Below, one piece after another: positions 47,904 to 58,382 of a stretch of DNA of 64,000 bases. The position numbers and the translations under genes are program-made. The stretch lies in contig NC_065884.2 in assembly GCF_932274485.2 (NCBI RefSeq), positions 59,830,546 to 59,894,545 on the forward strand, in the 5' to 3' direction. The stretch's first letter is position 1. Each line of letters begins with the position of its first letter. Origin of the DNA: Patella vulgata. Its lineage: Eukaryota; Mollusca; Gastropoda; Patellidae. The notes beneath the pieces are model-generated. The model was not told where the DNA came from. It worked only from the letters and a program-made list of their open reading frames with translations, and ran no database searches.

Positions 47904-48505
47904 AGCGGCATTAGGTAAGAGTATATAAAGGGCTGATAGGTAAAAAATAGATAATGAAAAGAGAATATGTTGAAAATTTTAGTCAAATTATTTCACCCAG
48001 AGCCTCGATATTGGCAATACAATTATATACTAATGTCCAAAAGAAAGTATACACACTAAAAATATGACTAGGTTTTTTTTAAATCAAAAAAAATGTTATA
48101 AAACTACACTGAACATGTCTCGTGCATCCAAACTCAATATTTCTAAGCAAATAAAAGGCAAAACAAATGGACATTGTACCCAAATACCACATATAATGGA
48201 AAACGACTTTGTTTGAAGCAGGAAGAAATGCACAGTGTATACTTTATTTTGGACATTAGTATGGTCTAGCCTCGATTGTCATTACTACCGTTGTTATGAT
48301 CATAAACAGAGTCTTGATCATCCAATTTTACGGAAACCACATCGACCACAAAATGTATTTAAATCTATTATATCGCTGCCATTTGATATGGCATCAAGAG
48401 TTGATTATGGTCTTGGTAAGTTAATTAATGTCTAATTGATAATTTATATAACATTTCAGGCCTGAAGAAAGACCTACAATAGGCAGCTCTTGCATTAAGA
48501 CATGT
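47904..48505 (+). mobile_element. TTAA-1 MITE copy carrying a nested mariner-type MITE
   Basis: TTAA at 47900-47903 and 48506-48509. The left end AGCGGCATTAGGTAAGAG, TTTTAGTCAAATTATTTCAC, then, after the insertion, GTCTAGCCTCGATTGTCATT, GGCATCAAGAGTTGATTATG and CCTACAATAGGCAG. Without the insert it is about 370 bp, like the intact copy. Confidence 0.82.
48030..48259. mobile_element. TA-flanked mariner-type MITE (230 bp) nested in TTAA-1
   Basis: CTAATGTCCAAAAGAAAGTA, then TACAC, at the left is mirrored by GTGTATACTTTATTTTGGAC, then ATTAG, at the right. TA lies on both sides (48028-48029, 48260-48261). No coding capacity. Confidence 0.87.
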
Positions 48506-49040
48506 TTAAATATTGGATATCAGGGTAAGATAACAACATCAATTCTTGATAATATTGAGTTAGAGCTTTACACCCTTTAAATAAGCAGTTCCAGAATTGG
48601 GGAAAAAATCTCTTGCCATTACTATTTGTTAATATTAAGAAAGTGCTTGATTCAAATAGAACATGTAGAATACAGGTCTTTGTTTATAAATAATTCTGAT
48701 ATATATATACCCTCATAACGTCCCACCAAGTGTGTCTTACTTTGCTGATTCAAGTTGAAATAAGTATTAATATTTCAGACTGCACATACATGTATTTCCA
48801 GGTTGTGCTTATTTAACAATATGAATAAACTATAAACAAATGGCAATTGCTACATGTATAGTAAAGAAAATCTAACTAGTGTCATTTAGCTATAAATGAG
48901 ATCAAATTTACTGGTAAACCTCTGTGAACCATCCTATAGAATGACACTGACTGACGTCACTGAGTTCTCAAGGATATTAAGGGAATCAGAGCTTAACATG
49001 GATAAGCTTATGATACTCATAGTCATACCCCAATTCTTAA

Positions 49041-49469
49041 AGGTCACCGGAAAAGCTTCAATTTTTAAAAAAAAAAAAAATGCAAGTAATTATGTCAACA
49101 TATCCTTTCCATACGCGAACCCGAATGTCAATATTACCTGCAACAGATAAATTTCAATGTTAGCAATTGCTGCTGTTCTCTGTGAGTAGTTGTAACTTTC
49201 CGTCAATAAACAATCTGTGACGTCATTTTAGTCCTTCTGCTCATATTCTAGTCTATATTTCTATGAGCAGAAGGACCAATATAATGTTAAAGATTGTTTA
49301 GTGACGGAAAGTTACGACTACTCATGGAGAACGGCAGAAATTACTAACGTTGAAATTTACCTGTTGCAGGTAATATTGACATTCGGGTTCGTGTCATACG
49401 TATGGAAAGGATATATTGACATAATTACTTGCATTTTTTAAACAATTTATGATGCTTTTCCAGTGACCT
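49041..49469. mobile_element. Long-arm foldback MITE (429 bp) with TTAA target
   Basis: TTAA at 49037-49040 and 49470-49473. The ends are AGGTCACCGGAAAAGC and, reversed, AGGTCACTGGAAAAGC. The arms pair for about 200 bp (TAATTATGTCAACATATCCT, TAATATTACCTGCAACAG, TTTCCGTCA) around a centre at about 49245, with a short inner hairpin GTCCTTCTGCTCAT / ATGAGCAGAAGGAC. Confidence 0.88.
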
Positions 49470-49927
49470 TTAATGCTTGAGCATCAAGTTTTGATTCAAC
49501 CACAGAGGCAAATTCTAGCAACCACAAAAGATGTATGCTGCGTTTACACCTCAACTCAACACCATTTCACAATTTACCAGATCTATAAATTGCTTCCCTG
49601 TCTGGATACCAGATTGTCTACGATATCACCTTAGGTGGAAGTGGACGTAAAACTCCAGAAACGAACGAACGAAAAGGATACCAGATAATCTTTGTTTGAT
49701 AGAACTCACTTGTTGAAGAACCTCCTTAGACGATCCATTAAAGTGACAGAAATAAAGACTATAAAAAAATTAGAAGCCTTGAGCTGACAGTTTTTGCAAT
49801 TTGTCAATTGTTCAAGAACCAATGCCATTTTGCGAATATTTGATTGAGCTACAAATATGTAAGCTTACAATCATACCCTTATACTATCATCACTATTGCT
49901 TTTGAAAAAAAAAAATTAAGCTGTCCA

Positions 49928-52900
49928 CTAATTTTTCTTTTTTTTCATTGTCCAAGGTCTTTCTTTGCTTCTTTGTTCCTCTAATGACAACAGAGCCTTC
50001 TTCGGAGGAATCAAATGATCACTAACACCATGTCTCTTTTTACGTTTTGCATTCAATAGATAATTATCATCATCCACAGGTTCTTCAATAAACCTTTGCA
50101 TAGCCGCACCAGGGATATGATTACTAGAGTCTTCACTAGAATTATACACTGTGCCTCTAACTGTGTCTATGTCGTGTAAAAAGCGACAGCTCTTGCCCTT
50201 ATAACATTTTCCTTTTTTGAATTTGAAACAAACTTTCTTGTTGGATAAATTCCGTTTCTCTGTCATTTGAACATGTTTCTCTAACACAGACTGCTTGTCT
50301 AATTCTGCTTGTTTAAAAGGATTAATGAACACCGAAGACGTTTGCACATCCCCCAAAAGAGGGTTTGGTAGCTTTTCAGTTGTCTTTTTATTTGATTCAG
50401 ATTCTGGTGAATTATCTAAATCTTCGCCGTTACTATCATCATAATCACTGTCCTCTTTTGTAGTTGTAAATAAAAAATTACAGGCTTCTGTTTCTGTTTC
50501 TTTGACATCTTTTAATTCTTCTTTTCTAAAAATAAAAGCACAACATCAAAATCGATCATGTATTAAAATGAAGCATAACGTCCTACTTTTCTGTACTAAA
50601 TGGACAAATAAAGACGGGTACAATGCACATATGCCATGCAGTGCGCTATGATGGAAGACATTGCTGTTCCTGCCTACTCTTCATTGAATTTCAACTGTCA
50701 TGGATCCTTTTACGCGTCCACTTTACCTTTGTTTTGCATCCTATCTGAAAAATTAGATGCAGTATGTTGTCAGACTCTCTATTCGGCAAAGCTGACAAGG
50801 AGTAACCACACCTCAGTTTTTCATCCATGACTAGACACTGTCCTTGCTAGACCCGCTATCAAAAATCATGAAGAACTTTGTCGACCAAAACCAGGAGCAA
50901 ATCAAGTATCTCCTGGTTAGCGAGCCAGCATCTTACTTAGTGAGCCACTGTGGCTCTGTCTAGTTTAAAGCTGCTGGGACAATATCTAATTTCTCCTGGC
51001 TCAATGCAATGTACTCAATATTTAATATTTATCTATGGAAACAAAATGATAAAATTATCGGATACTCTAGCTACAAGAACATAGCTAACAAGTTGTTTCC
51101 ATGCAAGATACGCCCACATTTTTGCAAGAGATGGACAGAGTACAAGCTGAAAAAAAAAGCTATTTTTTGTACAATCATGGTCCATAATCCAGGAAATTAC
51201 AGTCCGTTATCCACAAGTATCCACAGGAACCCAGATCTTTGGGATATAAATATATATTTAAAATTTCATCAAAATCATATAAAGATTGTGTTCTCTAGAG
51301 GTTCCACGAGCTAAACACAATTTTTTGTACTATCAGGGGCCATAATCCAGGAAGTTACGGTCCGATATGCGCAAATATCGAAAAGAAACAAGATCTTTGG
51401 GATAGAAAAGTATATAAGAGATAAGGTGGCTATGAAGACCTGGTTATCCCGAATGTCAGTGACTAGTTTCGTTCGTATTGAACTCTTCAGACTGATTGGA
51501 CTCATGTGTTGGGTGTTTTTATTTTTAACATTCCGAAACCCTGGTGGGATTTCCATGGTTACTAATTGGCAGGGTTACCGGGGTTGGCCCCTTGGTGGGG
51601 TTTGCGAATTTGTTACTTGGGTCGGTAGCTCGCTTACCGTGGTTGTACAGAGGTTTGACAAATTGGCGGGGTTCCGAATTTGTTACCGGGGTCGCTGGGT
51701 GGCTACCTCGCTTACCGGGGTTATACTGATCGTTTAGATTGAAGTGCTAGTGTCCATAATTTTGCTAACTAGGATGCCTAGGGTTGGTTTGTAACAATGT
51801 TACTTGTCATAACAATGAAAGGATAGTATATAGACAAGGGTGTTGATGTAACACCCGCGAGAGGGGTATAAGGCTAAATATAAATCCAAAGTTGGAACAC
51901 TCAGGGGTAGAGCATTGAGATACAAAAATAAAAATGGTTGGAGTGCCCAAGTTTAGATTTGTCGTTGATTCCATAAAGTAGTTAGGTTTTAGAACGTTGC
52001 ATACTGTGTGATTCAAAATGGCACCCGAGGGGTTTGATATGATATAGGTACGAAATAGTACCAAATGGTTTATTTGTATGAGAGTCAAGGTTTTGACTAT
52101 AATGCCTTGGAAATCGTACCGTCATAATGGTGTTGTACATGACATGTACTTAACCCTGCTTTCATGATGTTAGGACGTCAAACCTCTTCCATTTAAAAAA
52201 GGTTAAGCATAAGCATAGCCGGCTTGCTTTGGTTCAAAAGAGATGCTTTGCATCAGTGTCGGCCAAAACGGCCATAATTTGGTCAAAACATACAAAACTT
52301 TAGTCACAACGGCAAAAACATTTAATTATTGCAAAAAAAGATACTTTACAAAACATTAAAAAACAAAAAATAACAACTGACATTCATTCATTTGATAAAA
52401 ATAAAATAAAAAGCTAAATGTGTAATCCAAACAAATGCAGGCATGCCAAAAAAATATATTTTACAAAACATTAAAAAAATATATATTTTACAAAACATTA
52501 AAAAAAAAATATTTTACAAAACATTAAAAAAAATATATATTTTACAAAACATTAAAAAACCAAATATCAACTGGCTCTCATTCATTTGATAAAAATACCA
52601 ATTTTGATCATGGCATCAGCCAGATCAAAATAATAACTAATCATCCTAATCAATTAAAATGCTTATTGTGCAATCCAAACAATTGTAGGCTTAAAAGGAG
52701 GGGAGTACTACATGTAGCTTATCAAGTGATTGGTTAATCCCTAATTAAATAGTACACACTTTACAATGAAATGAAATGGGGTTTAATGTCCTACTGTTCT
52801 GCTCCAAACTGGGCAAATGAAGACAGGCATATGCCATACAGTTTGCTATGAAGGAAATTTTTCCTGGACAGCGGCACTACGACTTACTCTTATATTGAAT

Positions 52901-55900
52901 TCCAACTGTCATGGGATCTTTTACGTGAATGCCAATGTGTACACAGGAACTCCATTTTTCGTCCCAATCAGACAACTAGACGGTTGTCCTTGTCAGGCCC
53001 TCTGTCCTGCAAGAGGGAACCACGCCGGAAAATCTGGATGAACTTTCTTGACCAATGCAGGGATCTAACAACCGACCTCCAGACTAGCTAGCCAGCGTCT
53101 TACCCACTTAGCCACCCAAGTTATTATTGATAATGTAATTGACAGTTTTGCTTATCAAATTCCGACATAAGATTCCCATCGCCATCTTCAAGAAAGAACT
53201 ATATACCGTTACTTATGATATATATATAGAGTGAAGCTCTAAAGCATCACATGAAGTGTGGTGCTTGAACAAAGCTCTTTTCCGGTAACACAGGAGCGTA
53301 ACTAAAACTGTAAACCACATCAGACAGAAACCGGATACACTGGGCAAAACTGGCAATGTGCATAGAAATATTTTTATGACGCGTCTAATCAATGACGTCA
53401 TATGTTTTTGACATCAATGAAAATAATTCTCACACTTTTTTGTACTTTTTTTTAAAACAAAATTAATCATACCATTCAGATCTAAATTAAAATCAATTCG
53501 GAAAAACGAGGGCCTCCCTAATTTGCATGACGAATGACAAGCGAATGACGAATGACAAGCGAATGACAAATGACAAGGAATTTCTAAGCAATAACCGCCC
53601 CCTTTAGGCCAATATAATTCAACTACAGTAGCCTATTGAGTTTAATAACTATGGACTTATGTTTTCTTTATTAGTGGTGGCACTGTGGCCCCCGCCATCG
53701 ATCCACCAGTAAAACCAATCTAGTAATAACACATACATTTTGTCATTCGCCCAGTGAATCTGTGTCATTCCGTCATTCGTCTGAGATAATTTCTCTCATT
53801 CATTGTGTCATTTGTCTGGTGAACCTGTGTCATTGTCTGTGTCACACACTTTCTCATTCGTCCGTCCGGTTAATTCTCTCATTCACTTTGTCATTCGTAT
53901 TGCAAATCTATTGTATTCTCTGTCATTTGTCTGGTGAAGCTGTGACATTCGTCCGATAAACCCGTGTCATTCTCTGGTGAACGCGTGTCATTCTCTGTCA
54001 ATCGTCTGCTGAACCACTGTCATTGACTTTGTCCTTCGTCTGACCAACATCTCCAATTCGTCCAGTGAAGCTGCCTCATTCTCTGTGTCAAATATTTTGT
54101 CGTTTGTACTTCCGGTGAATTATGTCATTACCTTTGTTATCCGTCCAGTGAATATGTCATTTACTTTGGTGAACCTGTGTCAGTCTCTATGTCACTCGCT
54201 TTGTCATTCGCCCGTCCGAGGAATTATGTCATTCACTGTCATTCGTCCAATTAACCTGTCATTGCCTATCATTCGCCTTATGATTTCTTTTATTCACTTT
54301 GTCATTCGTCTGGTAAAGCTCTGTCAGTCTCTATGTCACTCGCTTTGTCATTCGCCCGTCCGAGGAATTATGTCATTCACTGTCATTCGTCCAATTAACC
54401 TGTCATTGCCTATCATTCGCCTTATGATTTCTTTTATTCACTTTGTCATTCGTCTGGTAAAGCTCTGTCATTCACTTTGTTAACCCTCCGGTTATCCTCC
54501 TATTCTCTTTGTCATTGGCCTTGATAGGCGGCCTCGTGAATCCCTGGCAGTCACTTTGTCATTCGTCTGGTCAACTAACCCGTCATTCATCAGTCTTTTG
54601 GTGAACCCGTGTCATTCGTCTAGTGAAGCTCTGCCATTCACTTTGTCATTCGTCCTGTTAACCTGTCATTCTCTTTGTCATTCGCCTTGATAGGCGGCCT
54701 GGTGAATCCCTGACTTTCACTTTGTCGTTTGACTGGTGAACCCCTGTTGTTATTCGTCTGGTGGTCCACTTGTCATTCACGTCAGTCGGCTGGTGAACCA
54801 ATGTCATTTAGTTTGTCATTCGCTACGTCATTCGTCTGGTGATTTCTGTCATTCACTTTGTCATTCGTCTGGTGTAGCTCTGCAATGACAAAATGGCACA
54901 ATTTCACACACGAATGACAGAAAATGTACATCAGACGAATGACAAGCAGAATGACAAAGGTTCACCACACGAATGACAGAGAATTACAGAGGTACACCAG
55001 ATGAATGACAGACAGAATGACATAGGTTCACCACACAAATGTCAAACAGAATGACAGGTTCACCACACGAATGACAATCAGAATGACAGGTTCACCACAC
55101 GAATGACAAAGTAAATGACATAGATTCACCACACGAATGACAAACAAAATGACAGAGGTTCACCAGACAAATGACAAACAGAATGACAGAGGTTCACGAC
55201 ACGAATGACAAACAGAATGATAGAGGTTCACCACACGAATGACAATCAGAATGGCAGGTTCACCACAGGAATGACAAAGTGAATGACATAGATTCGCCAC
55301 AGGAATGACAAACAGAATGACGAAGTTTCACCAGACGAATGACAAACAGAATGACAGAGGTTTGACACACGAATGACAAACAGAATGACAGAGATACGCC
55401 AGACGATGACATCACATTAAATGACAGAGGTAGAACAGACGAATGACAAACGGAATGACAGGTTAAACACGCGAATGACAAACAGAATGACAGAGTTTCA
55501 CCAGACGAATGACAAACAAAATGACATAAGCTCACCACACCAATGACAGAGAATCTCAGAGGCTCACAACATGAATGACAAACAAAATGACAGGTTCACC
55601 AGACGATTGACAACCAGAATGACATAGGTTCACCACACGAATGACAGAGAATGGCAGAGCTTCATCACACCAATGACAGAGGTACACCAGACGAATAACA
55701 AACACAATGACAGGTTCAACACGCGAATGACAAACATAGTGACAGAGTTTCACTAGACGAATGACAAACAGAATGACAGGGGTTCACCACACGAATGACA
55801 GAGGTACACCAGACGAATGACAGACAGAATGACATCGGTTCACCACACGAATGACAAACAGAATGACAGAGTTTCACAACACCAATGACAGAGGTGCACC

Positions 55901-57844
55901 AGCCGAATGACAAACAGAATGACAGAGAATGTTCACCAGACGAATGGCAAAGAGAATGTTCACCAGACGAATGACAAAGAGAATGTTCACCAGACGAATG
56001 ACAGAGGTTCACCACACGAATGACAAACAGACATTAGGGTGGCGAACCCGTGTCATACTCTGTCACTCGTCTTGTCAACCTGTGTCATTCACTTTGTCAT
56101 ACTTCTGGTATACCTTTGGCATTCAGCCGACGAATTTCTTGCCATCCACTTTTGTCATTCGTCTAGTGAATCTGACATCCTCTTATTCAATCGTCGGGTG
56201 AACCTGTTTATCCACATTGTCATTCGTCCTGTAAACCTATTTTATCCACTTTGTCATTCATCCGTCTAGCGAATTATCATTCACTCTGTAAATAGTCTGG
56301 TGTAATTCCCGGTCATTCGTCTGGTGATTTCTGTCATTCACGTTTTCATATGTCCGTCATTCGTCTGGTGTACCTCTGTCATTTGTGTGGTTAACCTCTG
56401 TCATTCTGTTTGTCATTGGTCTGGTGAACCTATGTCATTGGTCTGGTGAACCGTTCATTTTTGGGCAATGTATTTCCGTTCGGGCACAAACATTAGAGAA
56501 TGAGACCATATATCATAATAATTGACAAATGAAATTGCTTGCGGTTTACTTTTTGAATACTACAATACGTAAATGGAGCTTTGTGCGAAGTTCGTTTTAG
56601 TTTCAGATTGATTTATTTTAAAAATTCGGAAGGCAAAGATAATTTTAGGGCAAATCCCCCCCCCCCCCTATACGACTGACAAAGTGGATGACGGAACTTC
56701 GCCAGATGAATGACAAAGTGGATGACGGAACTTCGCCAGACGAATGACAAAGTGAATGACAGAAATCACCAGGCAAATGGCAGAGAATGACACAGATTCA
56801 CCGGACGAATGACAAACTTAATGACATATCCACCAACCGGAGGAATGACAAAGTGAGTAACAAAGATCTAGAGAATGACAGATGTTCACCAGACGAATGA
56901 CAAAGTGAATGACAAATCCCCAGGCGAATGGCACAGATTCACCGGACGAATGACAAAGTGAATGACAAGTCACCCGACGGGTGACAGATTCTACTGACGG
57001 AAGGTTGAGAGATGAGGTTTCTTATCTAGTGTGATACAGGCTGTTCCCTGATCAGTTTCATGCAATTGAAATAAAATATTAATTACTCCAAAAAAGACAA
57101 ATTAAGCTTATAGTTATTAAACCCAATACTGTAGTTGAATTATATTAGCCTAAAGGGAGCAGTTATTGCTTAGAAATTCCTTGTCATTCGTCATTCGTTG
57201 TCATTCGTCATGCAAATTAGGGAGGCCCGAAAAACGAAATTATTTAACATTATTTGTATCACTTGAGAAATTATATTATGAAGGTTTATATTTAACAACA
57301 ATCACATCACATTCGCTCTACTCAGGTAATGTCTGTTACATATTATTTAACAACACTCACACCAGCTTCGCTCTACTCAGGCAATGCCTGCTACATTAGT
57401 ACCATCTCTTAGTCTTATGTTGAGACATGAGCCATGAGGTTTCTTATCTATCATTTTAGGGATACCCTCTTTAGCCTTAGGCCTCTATCCAAGGATCATT
57501 ATTCTGTTTGGAAACATTCATACTGATAAACGGATAAGTACTGGAAGTTAAGGGAGTGTATTCAAATTCTCTTGATGAAGCATAATTAAATCATCATGCA
57601 AGTTGAAGCAATGCTGAATCAACTGAATGCATTATATGCATGTGGTTATGAATATGAGGTCTGTTTATGTTGACCATCCGATATTTGCATTATATGCAAT
57701 AAACGATGTAAAGGCAGTTCGAATAACCAATGTGTATTCAATTTATAAGAACATTTTTTTATACCTTCCAATAATAGAATCAGAATCGCTGTAAGTATTG
57801 TCATCAGTAGAAGAATCAGAATAATCTGCAACTAACGACGCCAT
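49928..57844 (-). CDS. Acidic single-CCCH zinc-finger protein, 225 residues, unnamed
   Basis: Two exons, 57765-57844 and 49928-50525, joined in frame (AG | A makes Arg27). The protein starts MASLVADYSDSSTDDNTYSD and is Ser/Asp/Glu-rich to about residue 80, the first part probably disordered. NPFKQAELDKQSVLEKHVQM leads to one zinc finger: C126-x7-C134-x5-C140-x3-H144 within VCFKFKKGKCYKGKSCRFLH. A basic tail follows (NAKRKKRHG, then LSLEEQRSKERPWTMKKKKN) with likely nuclear localisation signals. CCCH fingers of this spacing usually bind single-stranded RNA or sit in splicing and ribosome-biogenesis proteins; the specific role here is unknown. I do not recognise a named ortholog. The 7.2-kb intron holds SINEs, a Pearl-like copy and the 3.7-kb foldback transposon. 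The gene is divergent from the one at 58168. Confidence 0.85.
50560..50955 (-). mobile_element. SINE-2 copy, diverged
   Basis: AAATGAAGCATAACGTCCTA, AATAAAGACGGGTACAATG, TTTCAACTGTCATGGATCCT and the head region (CTGGTTAGCGAGCCAGCATC, CTTAGTGAGCCACTGTGGCT) are in family order. It has a short internal insertion near 50740-50800. It lies just upstream of the acceptor of the CCCH gene's second exon. Confidence 0.75.
51075..51420 (+). mobile_element. P1 Pearl-like element, truncated
   Basis: The head CCATGCAAGATACGCCCACA, then GCAAGAGATGGACAGAG, is followed by two tandem units (AATCCAGGAAATTACAGTCC; GGGGCCATAATCCAGGAAGT) and stops near AGATCTTTGGGATAGAAAAG. The microsatellite and hairpin end are absent. 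Confidence 0.68.
51530..51735. repeat. GC-rich imperfect repeat (about 90-bp period)
   Basis: Segments GGGTTTGCGAATTTGTTACT and GGGTTCCGAATTTGTTACCG, each followed by GGGTCG and a GCTCGCTTACCG- or CCTCGCTTACCG-type block, repeat within 51590-51730, with extra TTACCGGGGTT pieces. Base composition is far above the neighbourhood. ORFs of about 61-103 residues arise from the repeat; I do not call a gene. Confidence 0.65.
52450..52565. repeat. AT-rich minisatellite TATTTTACAAAACATTAAAA
   Basis: Four tandem units of about 27-31 bp. The left (52318-52400) and right (52540-52600) flanks repeat the same core with AACTGRCATTCATTCATTTG-like sequence, so a larger duplicated block surrounds the array. 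Confidence 0.85.
52763..53117 (-). mobile_element. SINE-2 copy, full length
   Basis: From the tail AATGAAATGGGGTTTAATGT through CCTACTGTTCTGCTCC, CATATGCCATACAGTTTGCT and CAGGCCCTCTGTCCTGCAAG, to a head with B-box-like GTTAGATCCC and A-box-like TGGCTAAGTGGGTAAGACGC on the minus strand. Confidence 0.87.
53510..53652 (+). repeat. Left terminal inverted repeat of the foldback transposon
   Basis: Pairs with 57110-57228. Landmarks in order: GGGCCTCCC, ATTTGCAT (a perfect POU octamer), a run of GAATGAC motifs, GGAATTTCTAAGCAATAAC, CCCTTTAGGC, TATAATTCAACTACAGTA, TTTAATAACTAT. Confidence 0.93.
54181..54468. repeat. Exact 144-bp direct duplication within the satellite
   Basis: The block from CAGTCTCTATGTCACTCGCT to TCGTCTGGTAAAGCTCTGT at 54181-54324 is repeated, apparently without change, from 54325. 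The surrounding monomers differ far more, so this is the latest event in the array. Confidence 0.9.
57110..57228 (-). repeat. Right terminal inverted repeat of the foldback transposon
   Basis: Inverse of the left arm with a shorter GAATGAC run (three motifs against about five) and few substitutions elsewhere. Confidence 0.93.
57282..57400. repeat. Direct duplication of about 58 bp beside the transposon
   Basis: TATTTAACAACA.TCACA, then TTCGCTCTACTCAGG.AATG, CTG.TACAT occurs twice in tandem. It ends with GTCTGTTACAT in one copy and GCCTGCTACAT in the other. Confidence 0.8.
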
Positions 57845-58168
57845 AGCGGAAATGCTAAACAGCCGTGACAGGCGAGCAGTTAATCAGGTGCGAATTATCT
57901 GATTGGTCAAAATTACCGGCGACTTTTGCCGAGCCCATATCGGATTTTATTTTTGAGTTTTATACAGAAAATGAAGAATCAAAGATTACTGAGCTCATAA
58001 ATGGGTGAAAAGGGTGAAAATTATTCGTTCTCATGAAAATAAGCATTTGCTAAGGTCGTCTTCTTTGTCATTGAACAAATCACCCGTCGATCAGCTGACG
58101 GATATAGGTGTCGCCACAATATTCTATAAAGCTCCGAAAGGATCGTCTGGAATTTAGTTGCAATGTCA
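57845..58168. promoter_or_regulatory. Probable bidirectional promoter
   Basis: Only about 0.3 kb separates the CCCH start codon (57844, minus) from the donor (58168) of a probable non-coding first exon on the plus strand. The stretch has more CpG than its surroundings (AACGACG, GCGGAA, ACCGGCGACTTTTGCCG, CACCCGTCGATCAGCTGACG) and no TATA box, as usual for CpG-type housekeeping promoters. Direct evidence of transcription is lacking. Confidence 0.6.
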
Positions 58169-58382
58169 GTGAGTATAGAAGGTGGTTCTTAGTACAAATG
58201 CCAATTATATATTATTGCAAGCAGCTTTTGAAGTTAATTGGTAATTGTCTGAAAATTTTATAGTTTTAAATAACCTTTGTTTTTGCAGGTTTAGGTCGGT
58301 TAATTTTTCCAGACGGAAATCGAAGTTTAAAGATCCGCACGAGCCTAGACTGGTCTGTCCACTTTTGACAGCAGCAAGCAAG

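Larger units (their letters stand above)
53510..57228. mobile_element. 3719-bp foldback transposon packed with a TIR-motif satellite; perfect 9-bp target duplication
   Basis: GAAAAACGA at 53501-53509 and 57229-57237 is a perfect 9-bp target duplication. The ends are inverted repeats starting GGGCCTCCCTAATTTGCATG, with arms 53510-53652 and 57110-57228 that differ mainly by extra copies of a GCGAATGACAA motif in the left arm. The interior is almost wholly short repeats of GTCATTCGTCTGGTGAACC type. Direction by block: forward 53735-54890, reverse 54890-56035, forward 56040-56460, a non-repeat spacer 56460-56665, reverse 56670-57000. No protein is encoded; apparent ORFs are repeat translations rich in CHS and VIR. 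A 9-bp target with GG-starting long TIRs fits Mutator-like or Merlin elements; without a transposase this is undecided. It sits in the CCCH gene intron. Confidence 0.9.

Noticed and set aside
54085-56269. Several ORFs of 65-132 residues rich in CHS, VIR and SFV
   Set aside because: They are translations of the tandem GTCATTCGTC satellite in various frames, on both strands; no protein-like composition.
53735-57000. CRISPR-like array
   Set aside because: Repeats are contiguous and degenerate, there are no unique spacers of fixed length, and the setting is a eukaryotic intron.
58245-58382. Longer N-terminus for the unidentified gene (ATG at 58245)
   Set aside because: This ATG lies before the TTTTTGCAG acceptor at 58288, in intron sequence.
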